The notes: generated by a model not told the origin, from the letters alone. 8,233 nucleotides of DNA from Eubacteriales bacterium (GCA_028691625.1 JAQUYZ010000056.1:1-8233), one strand, 5' to 3'. Positions 1-7,484 are shown, numbered from the stretch's first letter. Numbers and translations: made by a program.

Positions 1-2076
1 ATCGAAAAGCATCCGGAAGCTCCTGTCTGGAAGCTTATCGGCACGGAAGCAAGGGGAACATTCTGCCACAAGCCCTGCACCGTTTCGGGTGGCGGAAAAT
101 CCGAGATTTCCAAGTCTATCAGCAATTCCATCATTTACGGCACATATTATGTAAATGATTTGGAAAGGGATCTCGATCATGTGGAGCATATTCTCAATTA
201 CGATTACAGACATCGCTGGAGAGATGATCCGGGCAGGACACGTCCGGCAAGGCCGATCTTGTCCATCGACAGGACACTGGGCTCAGTGATCAAGCTTCTG
301 ACCCCCTCACCGGTTTATACGGATAAATACAACGCTTACATAGTGGAAATTCCAAAACATGTCAAGGCGTTGGTCTTCATGGTGAAACGGTTTTATCAGC
401 AATCATGGGGAGAGGACTGGAGAAGGCATTTTACCGTCGATATCATCAACGGCAAGCCGGGGAACGAGTTGAAATTCGATAACAGGCGAATCCGACCCAG
501 CTATTTGCGTGTCGGCTTCAGTGACGACAAGGCCTGGAGGATCTTCAAGCTGCGTATGGATTTCATGCCAAGCGAGAAGATTCAAATGGAAGACGATATT
601 ACGGCATCCGTTCTGGTTCCTGCCGGACAGCTGCCATATCTGAATCCGGAATATACCAATGCCAGCTATAAATTTGCAGCCAACTGCGAATATCGTTTCT
701 TTCAGAGGCCCGATGACGCAGTCTATAAGGGATATGATCTGCAGGCGGAAAAGGATTTGTCCAGCAATAACCTGTTCGCCACCAATTATCAGCCTCTCAC
801 AAAGGCGGATGTGGAGGAGCTGAAAAATGATGTGATGGGCTATATCTCCTATACGGATCCGGTGAGAAATCATATTGAAACCTTTTTAAAGTGTGAAGAA
901 GAATACTGTGTCGTTTCTTCGGAAACGAGGATCGTGGACGGAGCCCGGAGCAAAAATCCAAGATATCTGGAACATCGGTCAGACTTTATGAATCCTCTGA
1001 AGACGTATCTCGCAGAGGTCAGCGAACGATTTTCGAGAAGGATTCCGTTGGACCGGGCGGTGCTTATGCCGGTGAATGCCATACTGCCCGGACGCCGGAA
1101 CAATCCTCCGGGTGTAGAGGGAGGCAAGAAAATCCCGCCGCTGAGCGTCTATAATCCCATTCACTATCAGGAGCTGCCGGAGCTGTTTATGGACTTTATC
1201 AGCAGTCTGACCGGGAAATCACCTTCCACCACCGGTGCGGGCTCGGAAGGCGCACTCACGAAGGGACCTTTTAATATGCTCCTGCCTGTTTACGACCTGA
1301 ACAATGCGCTGCTGTCCTATGTGCTGGGAGACTATCATGTCTATACCACTCCTGCCGGGCACATCGGCCCGGACGTAAGAGTGGATCATGACATTTCCAT
1401 GCTGGTGCCGGAGATCTGGTCCAGACTCAGGGAAACAGAACGCAATCCGGAAAAGCTGATCAGGGAAGGCTCCTTTGAAAAGCTGGAGGATTTCGAATAC
1501 AACGGAGTGAAAATCCCCGCAAGCAGGCTGGGATACCGAATGACCAATGTATTCTGCTACAAGTATCTGGGTAAGATCTTTGATGAACCGCAGACCATCT
1601 TCAGCGAAGAGATCCTGAGACCGGAGAAGCAGAGCATAGAGGCCTTTGCGGATGGAATGCTCAATATTGCAAACGGCCATAAAAAAGCAGCCTTGAATTA
1701 CTTTCAGGACGGGAGTGCAGAGGATGCGATACCACCTATCAAAGCGCTTTTGCACATTATGGCCTACGGTGATTATCAGGGACACGGCATTGATTCGCCG
1801 GAGGTACGGGACTTGTTCCAAAAGGAAACCATACTCTCCAGCGATTGGTATGAAATGAGACTGAAGAACAAACAGCAAATTGACATCGATCTCATCAGGA
1901 AGAAAATCGGGAATCTCGAGGTCTTCATTGCAGATCCGGTCAATGAATCGGTAATCAAAGATTTTAAATATGGGGAAAGACTTGAGAAAGCAAAAGAGCT
2001 TCTCCGGTATTATCAGTCCGATTCCTATTTGGAGTCGTTGAAGGGTACCCTTGGCGCAAATGCGATCACACAATAA
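1..2076 (+). CDS. PPi-type phosphoenolpyruvate carboxykinase-like protein, C-terminal part (5' end outside window)
   Basis: The reading frame is open from the first base (ATC GAA AAG...) to TAA at 2074-2076, giving 691 residues. An internal TTG at 160 is not a credible start, because conserved-looking sequence lies before it. Visible features, numbered from the first codon: a glycine-rich SGGGKSE segment with Lys-Ser at residues 29-35 (P-loop-like), a PGRRNNPPGVEGGKK stretch near residues 363-377, and the highly polar-glycine motif TGKSPSTTGAGSEGALTKG at residues 404-422, followed by PFN. From memory these resemble PPi-type PEP carboxykinases of Entamoeba and some anaerobic bacteria, about 1,100 residues long. 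That enzyme is cytosolic and interconverts PEP + CO2 + phosphate with oxaloacetate + PPi. If so, roughly 400-450 N-terminal residues are missing. It is not an ATP- or GTP-PEPCK of ordinary length. The assignment rests on recalled motifs, not a search; otherwise it is a large conserved hypothetical protein. The neighbouring trpB is convergent and does not inform the function. Confidence 0.65.
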   Translation: MEKHPEAPVWKLIGTEARGTFCHKPCTVSGGGKSEISKSISNSIIYGTYYVNDLERDLDHVEHILNYDYRHRWRDDPGRTRPARPILSIDRTLGSVIKLLTPSPVYTDKYNAYIVEIPKHVKALVFMVKRFYQQSWGEDWRRHFTVDIINGKPGNELKFDNRRIRPSYLRVGFSDDKAWRIFKLRMDFMPSEKIQMEDDITASVLVPAGQLPYLNPEYTNASYKFAANCEYRFFQRPDDAVYKGYDLQAEKDLSSNNLFATNYQPLTKADVEELKNDVMGYISYTDPVRNHIETFLKCEEEYCVVSSETRIVDGARSKNPRYLEHRSDFMNPLKTYLAEVSERFSRRIPLDRAVLMPVNAILPGRRNNPPGVEGGKKIPPLSVYNPIHYQELPELFMDFISSLTGKSPSTTGAGSEGALTKGPFNMLLPVYDLNNALLSYVLGDYHVYTTPAGHIGPDVRVDHDISMLVPEIWSRLRETERNPEKLIREGSFEKLEDFEYNGVKIPASRLGYRMTNVFCYKYLGKIFDEPQTIFSEEILRPEKQSIEAFADGMLNIANGHKKAALNYFQDGSAEDAIPPIKALLHIMAYGDYQGHGIDSPEVRDLFQKETILSSDWYEMRLKNKQQIDIDLIRKKIGNLEVFIADPVNESVIKDFKYGERLEKAKELLRYYQSDSYLESLKGTLGANAITQ

Positions 2077-2107
2077 TCATAGAAAAGGCCGCTTGTATCT
2101 CCTCTCG

Positions 2108-2154
2108 GAAACCGCCTCCTTTGTGCTGTGCACACAGAAGGCGGTTTCACGGTT
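2108..2154 (+). terminator. Intrinsic terminator after the carboxykinase-like gene
   Basis: A perfect 9-bp outer stem, GAAACCGCC (2108-2116) with GGCGGTTTC (2140-2148), continues inward with a few mismatches to a GTG/CAC pairing around a short loop. It is followed by ACGGTTTT, a weak T-run. It starts 32 bp after the stop codon and lies between two convergent genes. The T-run favours + strand termination. On the - strand no T-run follows the stem directly, so use by trpB is less certain. Confidence 0.7.
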
Positions 2155-2204
2155 TTCACAAGGATATACAGGCTGGCCTTATTAAATTGTGTATGACGGG
2201 TTGA

Positions 2205-3584
2205 TTATTCCTGGATTCCGGGAAGCTTTGGAAGAAGGGACAGGGATCTCTCCAGTTCTTCGTCGGAAGGGATATGATCCGACATGGTTCCTTCCATGAA
2301 GGAGGTGTAGGCAGTCATATCGAAATATCCGGTTCCGGTGAGCCCGAACAGGATTGTCTTTGCTTCACCGGATTCCCTGCATTTCAAAGCTTCATCAATT
2401 GCCGTGCGGATTGCATGTGCAGATTCCGGGGCCGGCAAGATCGTCTCAATCTTCGCAAACTGAGTTGCTGCCTCAAACACCTTGGTCTGCTCAACCGCAA
2501 CCGCTTCCATGTATCCGTCATGATACAGCCTGGACAGGATCGGTGACATTCCGTGATAACGAAGACCTCCGGCATGGTTGGCGGAAGGCTTGAAATCACA
2601 TCCCAGGGTGTACATCCTGGCCATCGGCGTGATTCGTCCCACATCGCAGAAATCATAGGCATATTTGCCCCGGGTAAAGGATGGACAGGACGCGGGTTCT
2701 ACGGCTACGATCCTTGGATTAGCTTTTCCTGTGAGCTTATCCTGCATGAATGGTGCGATCAGGCCGCCCAGGTTGGAACCGCCGCCGGCACAGCCTATGA
2801 TCACATCAGGATATTCTCCCAGCTGTTCCATGGCTGCCTTTGACTCCAGGCCGATGATGGACTGATGCAGGAGGACCTGGTTCAGTACGGAGCCGAGCAC
2901 ATAGCGGTAATTCGGCGAGGTCACCGCCAGTTCGATGGCTTCAGATATAGCACAGCCCAGGCTTCCGCCGGAGTTCGGATCATTTTTCAGAATTTCCCGG
3001 CCTACGTTGGTCGTATCACTGGGGCTTGGGATCACTGTTCCGCCGAAGGTCTCCATGACGGCTTTCCGAAATGGCTTCTGCTCATAGGAAACCTTAACCA
3101 TAAAGATCGTCAGAGGAAGTCCGAAGTATGCACAGGCTTCGGAAAGGGCGGTTCCCCATTGACCTGCGCCTGTCTCCGTAGTCAGTCCGGAAAGGCCCTG
3201 CTCCTTTGCATAGTAAGCCTGTGCTATGGCGGAATTCAGCTTGTGGCTTCCGGAGGTATTGTTTCCTTCAAACTTGAAATAGATCTTAGCCGGGGTATCC
3301 AGTGCCTTTTCCAGATTGTAGGCACGGACCAGAGGGGATGGGCGATAGACCTTGTACATCTCCAGCACTTCCTCCGGAATGTCGAAATAACGGGTTGTGT
3401 TGTCCATTTCCTGCTGAGCCAGTTTTTCGCAGAAAACGGGATACAAGTCTTCGACCTCTGCGGGCTTCCCCGTTCCCGGGTTGATGATTGGGTCGGGAAG
3501 TTCTTTCATGTCAGCCCTTAAGTTGTACCATTGCTTCGGTATTTGCTCCTCGGTTAAATATAATCTGTGCGGAATCTTACTCAT
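2205..3584 (-). CDS. trpB: Tryptophan synthase beta chain, TrpB2 type (stand-alone)
   Basis: This 459-aa PLP enzyme is predicted to condense indole with L-serine to give L-tryptophan in the cytosol. Visible features: the PLP-lysine context GSHKLNSA with K115, an ETGAGQWG loop at 137-144, a glycine-rich phosphate-binding loop GCAGGGSNLGG at 264-274, and a C-terminal LTGTGYFD motif near 415-422. The N-terminal ~70 residues before the core and the overall length fit the TrpB2/TrpB-related subfamily rather than the ~400-aa TrpB1 that pairs with TrpA. The ATG at 3584 is chosen because AAAGGAG (3599-3593 on this strand) lies 8 bp upstream. The in-frame upstream extension to 3665 runs through the leader terminator and is not coding. 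No trpA or other trp gene is adjacent, so it may serve indole salvage. Regulation is by the T-box leader upstream. TrpB2 proteins may have side activities such as serine deamination; that is family knowledge only. Confidence 0.93.
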   Translation of the reverse strand: MSKIPHRLYLTEEQIPKQWYNLRADMKELPDPIINPGTGKPAEVEDLYPVFCEKLAQQEMDNTTRYFDIPEEVLEMYKVYRPSPLVRAYNLEKALDTPAKIYFKFEGNNTSGSHKLNSAIAQAYYAKEQGLSGLTTETGAGQWGTALSEACAYFGLPLTIFMVKVSYEQKPFRKAVMETFGGTVIPSPSDTTNVGREILKNDPNSGGSLGCAISEAIELAVTSPNYRYVLGSVLNQVLLHQSIIGLESKAAMEQLGEYPDVIIGCAGGGSNLGGLIAPFMQDKLTGKANPRIVAVEPASCPSFTRGKYAYDFCDVGRITPMARMYTLGCDFKPSANHAGGLRYHGMSPILSRLYHDGYMEAVAVEQTKVFEAATQFAKIETILPAPESAHAIRTAIDEALKCRESGEAKTILFGLTGTGYFDMTAYTSFMEGTMSDHIPSDEELERSLSLLPKLPGIQE

Positions 3585-3605
3585 TGTTTTTTCTCCTTTC
3601 ATCAA

Positions 3606-3647
3606 TAAAAAAAGCTCTTGTTCCAGATATTCTCTGGGACAAAAGCT
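3606..3647 (-). terminator. T-box-controlled intrinsic terminator ahead of trpB
   Basis: On the - strand AGCTTTTGTCCCAGA (3647-3633) pairs with TCTGGAACAAGAGCT (3627-3613), about 14 of 15 positions counting one G-U. The loop is 5 nt, and a run of seven T follows from 3612. The T-box core ends only 6 bp before the hairpin, as expected for mutually exclusive terminator and antiterminator structures. Confidence 0.9.
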
Positions 3648-3961
3648 AAACTTCTGCGGTACCACCCTGATTGGCGCCAGCGCCCATTCGTTCTATGTAC
3701 TTCATACATGCTCCCTTGATAACGGGTGGAGATCCCGTCAGGCACTACTCTTACTTGTTAATTTTGCGCAATACTTTGTTACTGGTCGCCTTGCGTAAAG
3801 TTAACTGCGCAACTTATTTCTTGCGCTTTACAATTTCGTCCTGCCCTCATAAGTCCATTCGGCACAGTTTCCATTACCGCTATTCCACCACCAGCGGCTC
3901 TCTGTGAAAGGAGGGTCCATGCTTACTCTTCTTAATCAACGGTTTAACGTTCCATCTATTT
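3606..3961 (-). ncRNA. T-box riboswitch (tRNA-Trp responsive) leader of trpB
   Basis: Read on the - strand, this leader shows the T-box elements in order. First come a GAAGAGTAAGC segment (AGTA motif) and ACAGAGAGCCG at the start of the distal stem I. The candidate specifier UGG follows at 3857-3855 in the context GAATGGAC. Next is a stem III-like hairpin, ACGGG/CCCGT (3738-3734 with 3726-3722), then the conserved GGGAGCATGTATGAAGTACAT stretch around 3716-3696. Last is the T-box core AGGGTGGTACCGCAG at 3668-3654, directly before the terminator hairpin. Uncharged tRNA-Trp would pair with the specifier and, through its CCA end, with the core. That would favour the antiterminator and switch on trpB. 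UGG (Trp) fits the gene downstream. The exact stem I pairing was not computed, so other triplets in that loop remain possible. The RBS lies just past the terminator. Confidence 0.93.
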
Positions 3962-3967
3962 TTTTGT

Positions 3968-3996
3968 AGTATATGCTGAAATAATTTTTATGTCAA
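3968..3996 (-). promoter_or_regulatory. Sigma-A promoter of the trpB T-box leader
   Basis: On the - strand there is TTGACA (3996-3991), a 17-bp spacer and TATACT (3973-3968). The -35 is perfect and the -10 has one mismatch. The predicted transcription start near 3961 puts the whole T-box stem I in the transcript. Tandem repeat A begins 7 bp upstream of the -35 box, where an activator or repressor could act. Confidence 0.85.
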
Positions 3997-4003
3997 GAAG
4001 AAT

Positions 4004-4045
4004 TTTATAATTTTCTGGGGGAATCTTTATAATTTTCTGGGGGAA
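4004..4045. repeat. Tandem direct repeat A (20 bp, two identical copies, period 22)
   Basis: TTTATAATTTTCTGGGGGAA occurs at 4004-4023 and again, identical, at 4026-4045. The period of 22 bp, two helical turns, puts both copies on the same DNA face. The pair lies just upstream of the trpB -35 box and about 55-95 bp upstream of the divergent promoter. It may be a binding site for a regulator such as the neighbouring response regulator, or simply a local duplication. The binding role is an inference. Confidence 0.8.
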
Positions 4046-4053
4046 GCAGTAAG

Positions 4054-4092
4054 AGCGATTCGATCCGGGTACAGGTAGCGATTCGATCCGGG
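4054..4092. repeat. Tandem direct repeat B (16 bp, two identical copies, period 23)
   Basis: AGCGATTCGATCCGGG occurs at 4054-4069 and 4077-4092. After one differing base both copies continue with ACA. The second copy ends 6 bp before the -35 box (4099) of the response-regulator promoter. It therefore sits where an OmpR/PhoB-type activator would contact RNA polymerase. Its sequence is unrelated to repeat A, and the role is inferred from position. Confidence 0.8.
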
Positions 4093-4098
4093 CACATA

Positions 4099-4127
4099 TT
4101 GATAAATTTCTGACAAAATAGTATAAT
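4099..4127 (+). promoter_or_regulatory. Sigma-A promoter of the two-component operon
   Basis: TTGATA (4099-4104), a 17-bp spacer and a perfect TATAAT (4122-4127). The predicted start near 4134 leaves a leader of about 148 nt before the response-regulator ATG. It is divergent from the trpB promoter; the two -35 boxes are about 100 bp apart, with repeats A and B between them. Confidence 0.82.
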
Positions 4128-4141
4128 GCTAGTAAGATACC

Positions 4142-4162
4142 GGGGTCATGAGAATTGATCCC
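4142..4162 (+). other. Small hairpin at the 5' end of the two-component operon leader
   Basis: GGGGTCA (4142-4148) can pair with TGATCCC (4156-4162), 7 bp including one G-U, around a 7-nt loop, and is followed by TTT. It would form within the first ~30 nt of the transcript. It could stabilise the 5' end or attenuate weakly. The T-run is too short to call it a terminator. The rest of the leader (4163-4281) shows no recognised riboswitch. Confidence 0.35.
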
Positions 4163-4281
4163 TTTCTGCGGCTTAATAAATTTGTAAGAAACGGAAAGAC
4201 CTTTTGTTAAGAATGTTTTGGTATCCTCTTAGTGTAGACGCAGGAAAGGGGGTACCTATTTTATTGGATAGGAGAGAATGG

Positions 4282-4968
4282 ATGAATATTTTGATTTGCG
4301 ATGATGACAGAGAGATCGTTGGTGCCATTGAAGTATATCTGAAGAACGAGGGATATGATATTTATAAAGCCTATGACGGGGTCGAAGCCCTTGATATCGT
4401 TCGCAGAGAGGAAATTCATCTGATTCTGATGGACATCATGATGCCGAAGCTGGACGGAATGAGAACGACCATGAAGATCCGGGAGGAAAAGAATATCCCG
4501 ATCATCATGCTTTCCGCAAAGTCGGAGGATTATGACAAGATCACAGGGCTGAATGTAGGGGCGGACGATTATATCACAAAGCCCTTTAATCCGCTTGAAC
4601 TGATTGCACGGGTAAAATCTCAGCTCAGGCGGTACGTCGACCTGGGGAGTCTGGAGAAAAAAACGGGGGTTTTTAAATCGGGGGGATTGATGGTGGATGA
4701 CGAGGCGAAGACCGTCACGGTAGACGGAGAACAAGTGCCTGTCACTCCAATCGAGTACGGAATTATCAAGTTATTGACCGAGAATGCCGGCAAGGTGTTT
4801 TCCATGGACAGGATTTACGAAGCGGTGTGGAACGAACCATCCTTCAATCCGGAAAACACGGTGGCGGTGCATATTAGAAGGATTCGGGAAAAGATCGAGA
4901 TCAATCCCAAGGATCCGAGATATTTGAAGGTGGTGTGGGGTATTGGATATAAAATTGAAAAGATTTAA
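4282..4968 (+). CDS. Response regulator, OmpR/PhoB (VanR-like) family
   Basis: This 228-aa cytosolic DNA-binding response regulator is the partner of the kinase that follows. The receiver domain spans about residues 1-115, with acidic D7-D8-D9, phosphoacceptor D51 in LILMDIMMP, S78 in the IIMLSAK strand and K100 in ITKPF. The winged-helix DNA-binding domain spans about residues 130-228, with VTPIEYGIIKLL, the recognition-helix region NTVAVHIRRIREKI and the closing VVWGIGYKIE typical of the PhoB fold. ATG 4282 is chosen because AGGAGAG (4270-4276) lies at proper spacing and the receiver's first strand begins directly (MNILICDDD). An in-frame TTG at 4204 would add 26 residues unlike the family. 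The gene overlaps the kinase start by 26 bp, so the pair is probably translationally coupled. Target genes cannot be told from the window; the direct repeats upstream are candidate sites for autoregulation. Confidence 0.95.
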   Translation: MNILICDDDREIVGAIEVYLKNEGYDIYKAYDGVEALDIVRREEIHLILMDIMMPKLDGMRTTMKIREEKNIPIIMLSAKSEDYDKITGLNVGADDYITKPFNPLELIARVKSQLRRYVDLGSLEKKTGVFKSGGLMVDDEAKTVTVDGEQVPVTPIEYGIIKLLTENAGKVFSMDRIYEAVWNEPSFNPENTVAVHIRRIREKIEINPKDPRYLKVVWGIGYKIEKI

Positions 4969-7204
4969 CAGCCATAAAGCAGTGAGGACAGCGGCCTTTC
5001 TTCTTTGTGTGGTATTGTTTCTCAGTTCTTTATTCGGCGGTGCATTTATTTTTAACAAGGCAAGCATGACAAGCTACGGCAGCGGGATTGACGACCTTCT
5101 GCTCTATGACAGCTATGAAAAAAGTGCGGTATTCCAAATGGAATTTGAGAATCAACTCAGCAACATTTTGTATCTTCTGGATGAGTATAAGAGCGTTGAA
5201 TATATTGAAAGCGGCAAGTCCGTGAGCGATCAGCGTCTCGATGATGCGCTGAGGGAGATGTACTACGGCAGGGATATCATAAGTGAACCGCCCTATGAAA
5301 AATACGGCGGCAGGCAATACGAGGACGCCAGAGCACAGTTTGTAGAGGATTACGCAGAGCAGATCGAAGTGCTGAAAAAGACGATGATCATGGATGAACT
5401 GAGAGCATTTGAATCCATGGAGAAGGAATTGAACAAGACAGAAGGCTTTTCCTATTTTGCAACGGATGGAACCTATGTCCTGAGCAACCTTCCGATGATG
5501 GCAAAGAGCAACGCGACAGATGACGTTCCAGACAGCAAATCCTTTAAAAGGGAACCGGCATATTTCATCTATGAAAACGATAACTTATTTAAGATTCCGG
5601 CTTCCACAGAAGGCATCAACGGCTCTATGAGCTACTTGGACAAAAGTCTGGAAGCCAGGCTGGACGGTTATTATAACCCGGAATTAAAGGTCTGCTTTTC
5701 CTTCGATGAATCCTTTCTGGAAGCAAAAGAGGCAGAATTTTCCGAAGCAAGAACCGGGATTGTCCAATGGATTCCCATGACGATCCTCTGTGCACTGATG
5801 TCTCTGATCCTATTGATCTACCTAATCGTGACCACAGGCAGAAAAGATGAAGAGGGGAATCGTCGGGTGTTCAAAGTCGATCGGATTTTAACCGAGCTGC
5901 AGCTTTTCGTCATAGGGGTTCTGCTTGTGGGGGGCGGCGGGATGTTCGGAAGATTTACACTGGAGACGGTAAACTACGGCATGTATTTCAACGGCAACGT
6001 GTATTACAATCAAGATCCGCTTTATCTCTCCATCGCGCTGGCTGCAGTATTCGGACTGTTTTCAGCCGGGTTCGGTCTGTATTTCATCCTTTCCGTTGTG
6101 AGAAACATCAAGGCGGGCAGGTTCCTGAGCAATTCTTTGATCTTTATTGTAGTGAACGCCCTCTGGAGGGGACTGAAGGCGTTTTATTACGGCGGAAGTC
6201 TCATGAAAAAAGTCGTACTGATTACACTGGCGGTCTGTCTGCTTTCCGCAACTATCTTGCTTGCGCCTGTCGTTGCGGCTCTGATCCTCGTCTTCGCACC
6301 GAAGTGGGTGAACAAATTCGAGGAGGTCAAGAAGGGTGTGCAAGAGGTGAAAAACGGGAATCTGTCCTACAAGATAAAAGCCGACGGAGAAAGCGAGCTG
6401 GATGAATTGGCAAGAGGAATCAATGAGATTTCGGAAGCATCTAATGTGGCAATTCAAAATGAGCTGAAGAATCAGAGGCTGAAGACCGATTTGATTTCCA
6501 ATGTGTCCCATGATCTGAAAACGCCGCTGACCTCAATCATCACTTACATTGATTTGCTGAAGCGGGAAGGGATGGACAGCCCTGATGCGCCTAAGTATCT
6601 GGAGATATTGGACCAGAAAAGTATTCGTCTCAAAAAACTGACGGAGGATCTCTTCGATGCTGCAAAGGCGTCCAGCGGAGCCATTCCGGTAAAATTTGAG
6701 AAGGTGGAAATGCTGTCTCTGATCAACCAGGGACTGGGTGAGATGAGCGATCGGATCGACATCTCCAATCTGGAATTCAGAATCAATGCACAGAAGGAAA
6801 AATACTATGTGCATGCTGATGGACAGCTGCTTTGGCGGGTGGTGGAAAACCTGCTGAGCAATGTGCTGAAATATGCCCAGGAAGGTTCCCGTGTCTATAT
6901 CGATCTGAAGGAACAGAACGGGAAAACCGGCATGATACCAAATGTGATTCTTGAGATCAAAAATATTTCCAAGATCGAGCTCAATATCAACGCAGATGAG
7001 CTGATGGAACGGTTCAAGCGTGGGGATGAATCCAGAACCACGGAGGGCAGCGGCCTGGGCCTGGCCATCGCCAAGGATCTGGTGCGACTCCAAAACGGTT
7101 GGTTTGAAATTAAAATTGACGGTGATCTCTTCAAGGCGGTGGTCATGCTGGAGGCCTTTCAAGCGGAAAAGGCGGAACCCGAAGAGGGCGAAGGGATGAT
7201 ATAA
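4943..7204 (+). CDS. Multi-span sensor histidine kinase
   Basis: This 753-aa membrane kinase would autophosphorylate and pass phosphate to the upstream response regulator. A first transmembrane segment (about 17-37) is followed by an extracytoplasmic region of ~235 residues. Four further hydrophobic segments follow at about 275-297, 318-338, 361-386 and 421-452, then a HAMP-like linker (453-500). The HisKA motif ISNVSHDLKTPLTS has phosphoacceptor H523, and the ATPase N box is VVENLLSNVLKYA (N636, N640). The G2 box SRTTEGSGLGLAIAK lies at 698-711. The usual DxGxG G1 box is not visible; the equivalent stretch reads EIKNISKIELNINADEL. Several clostridial VanS-like kinases share this, as I recall. 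TTG 4943 is preceded by AAGGTGG at 4928-4934; TTG 4955 is the alternative. The signal is unknown, but the large external domain suggests an envelope or extracellular cue. The C-terminal tail is acidic. Confidence 0.92.
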   Translation: MDIKLKRFNSHKAVRTAAFLLCVVLFLSSLFGGAFIFNKASMTSYGSGIDDLLLYDSYEKSAVFQMEFENQLSNILYLLDEYKSVEYIESGKSVSDQRLDDALREMYYGRDIISEPPYEKYGGRQYEDARAQFVEDYAEQIEVLKKTMIMDELRAFESMEKELNKTEGFSYFATDGTYVLSNLPMMAKSNATDDVPDSKSFKREPAYFIYENDNLFKIPASTEGINGSMSYLDKSLEARLDGYYNPELKVCFSFDESFLEAKEAEFSEARTGIVQWIPMTILCALMSLILLIYLIVTTGRKDEEGNRRVFKVDRILTELQLFVIGVLLVGGGGMFGRFTLETVNYGMYFNGNVYYNQDPLYLSIALAAVFGLFSAGFGLYFILSVVRNIKAGRFLSNSLIFIVVNALWRGLKAFYYGGSLMKKVVLITLAVCLLSATILLAPVVAALILVFAPKWVNKFEEVKKGVQEVKNGNLSYKIKADGESELDELARGINEISEASNVAIQNELKNQRLKTDLISNVSHDLKTPLTSIITYIDLLKREGMDSPDAPKYLEILDQKSIRLKKLTEDLFDAAKASSGAIPVKFEKVEMLSLINQGLGEMSDRIDISNLEFRINAQKEKYYVHADGQLLWRVVENLLSNVLKYAQEGSRVYIDLKEQNGKTGMIPNVILEIKNISKIELNINADELMERFKRGDESRTTEGSGLGLAIAKDLVRLQNGWFEIKIDGDLFKAVVMLEAFQAEKAEPEEGEGMI

Positions 7205-7247
7205 ATTCAAAATCCGTGATATTTTTTCTTTTAAGATGTAAAAAAGG

Positions 7248-7256
7248 TGGTATAAT
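7248..7256 (+). promoter_or_regulatory. Extended -10 promoter of the rubredoxin gene
   Basis: TGGTATAAT gives a perfect -10 (7251-7256) with the TG extension. Only a poor -35 (CTTTTA at 7228-7233) lies 17 bp upstream. The start would be near 7263, with a ~50-nt leader. No clear terminator follows the kinase stop at 7204, so read-through from the kinase operon is also possible. Confidence 0.65.
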
Positions 7257-7314
7257 ATGAATGTAAAAATTTTCTAAGGAAAACCATATTTTAATTTTTG
7301 AAAGGAGACATACG

Positions 7315-7473
7315 ATGGCGGAATATGAATGCAAGGTTTGCGGATACATTTACAGCGAAGCAGATGGATGTGAAGAGCAGGGAGTAGCTCCCGGAACGAA
7401 GTGGGCCGACCTGCCGGACAGCTTTGAATGTCCGTTATGCGGAGCCGGCAAAGAGGATTTTGAATTAAAATAG
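7315..7473 (+). CDS. Rubredoxin
   Basis: This small 52-aa soluble iron protein carries single electrons, typically for anaerobic oxygen/peroxide detoxification or other redox enzymes. Two CxxC pairs form the Fe(SCys)4 site: CKVCGY (C6, C9) and CPLCG (C39, C42). The conserved PGTKWADLP and F/Y-rich core around them match the classic rubredoxin of 52-54 residues. ATG 7315 follows AAAGGAGA (7301-7308) at good spacing. One extra cysteine, C19, lies in the loop where many family members have Asp-Pro or similar residues. The gene stands alone, with its own promoter and a terminator 12 bp after the stop; no redox partner is adjacent. It is short enough to be missed by ORF callers with a length cut-off. 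Confidence 0.96.
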   Translation: MAEYECKVCGYIYSEADGCEEQGVAPGTKWADLPDSFECPLCGAGKEDFELK

Positions 7474-7484
7474 TCGAAATAATG

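Noticed and set aside
1219..2073. 284-aa open frame on the - strand inside the carboxykinase-like gene
   Set aside because: It is antisense to a conserved coding frame and has no recognisable domain or start context.
2865..3521. 218-aa open frame on the + strand inside trpB
   Set aside because: It is antisense to a clearly conserved enzyme, with no RBS and no recognisable protein features; it is a codon-bias shadow.
4054..4092. GATTCGATCC in repeat B resembles a tRNA T-arm, hinting at an attachment site
   Set aside because: No acceptor or anticodon stem can be formed around it, and there is no integrase or mobile gene nearby. Tandem copies at 23 bp do not fit a tRNA or att site.
4148..4210. 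20-codon ORF in the two-component leader
   Set aside because: It has no properly spaced RBS (GGGG is 2 bp from the ATG), and its sequence shows no leader-peptide codon run.
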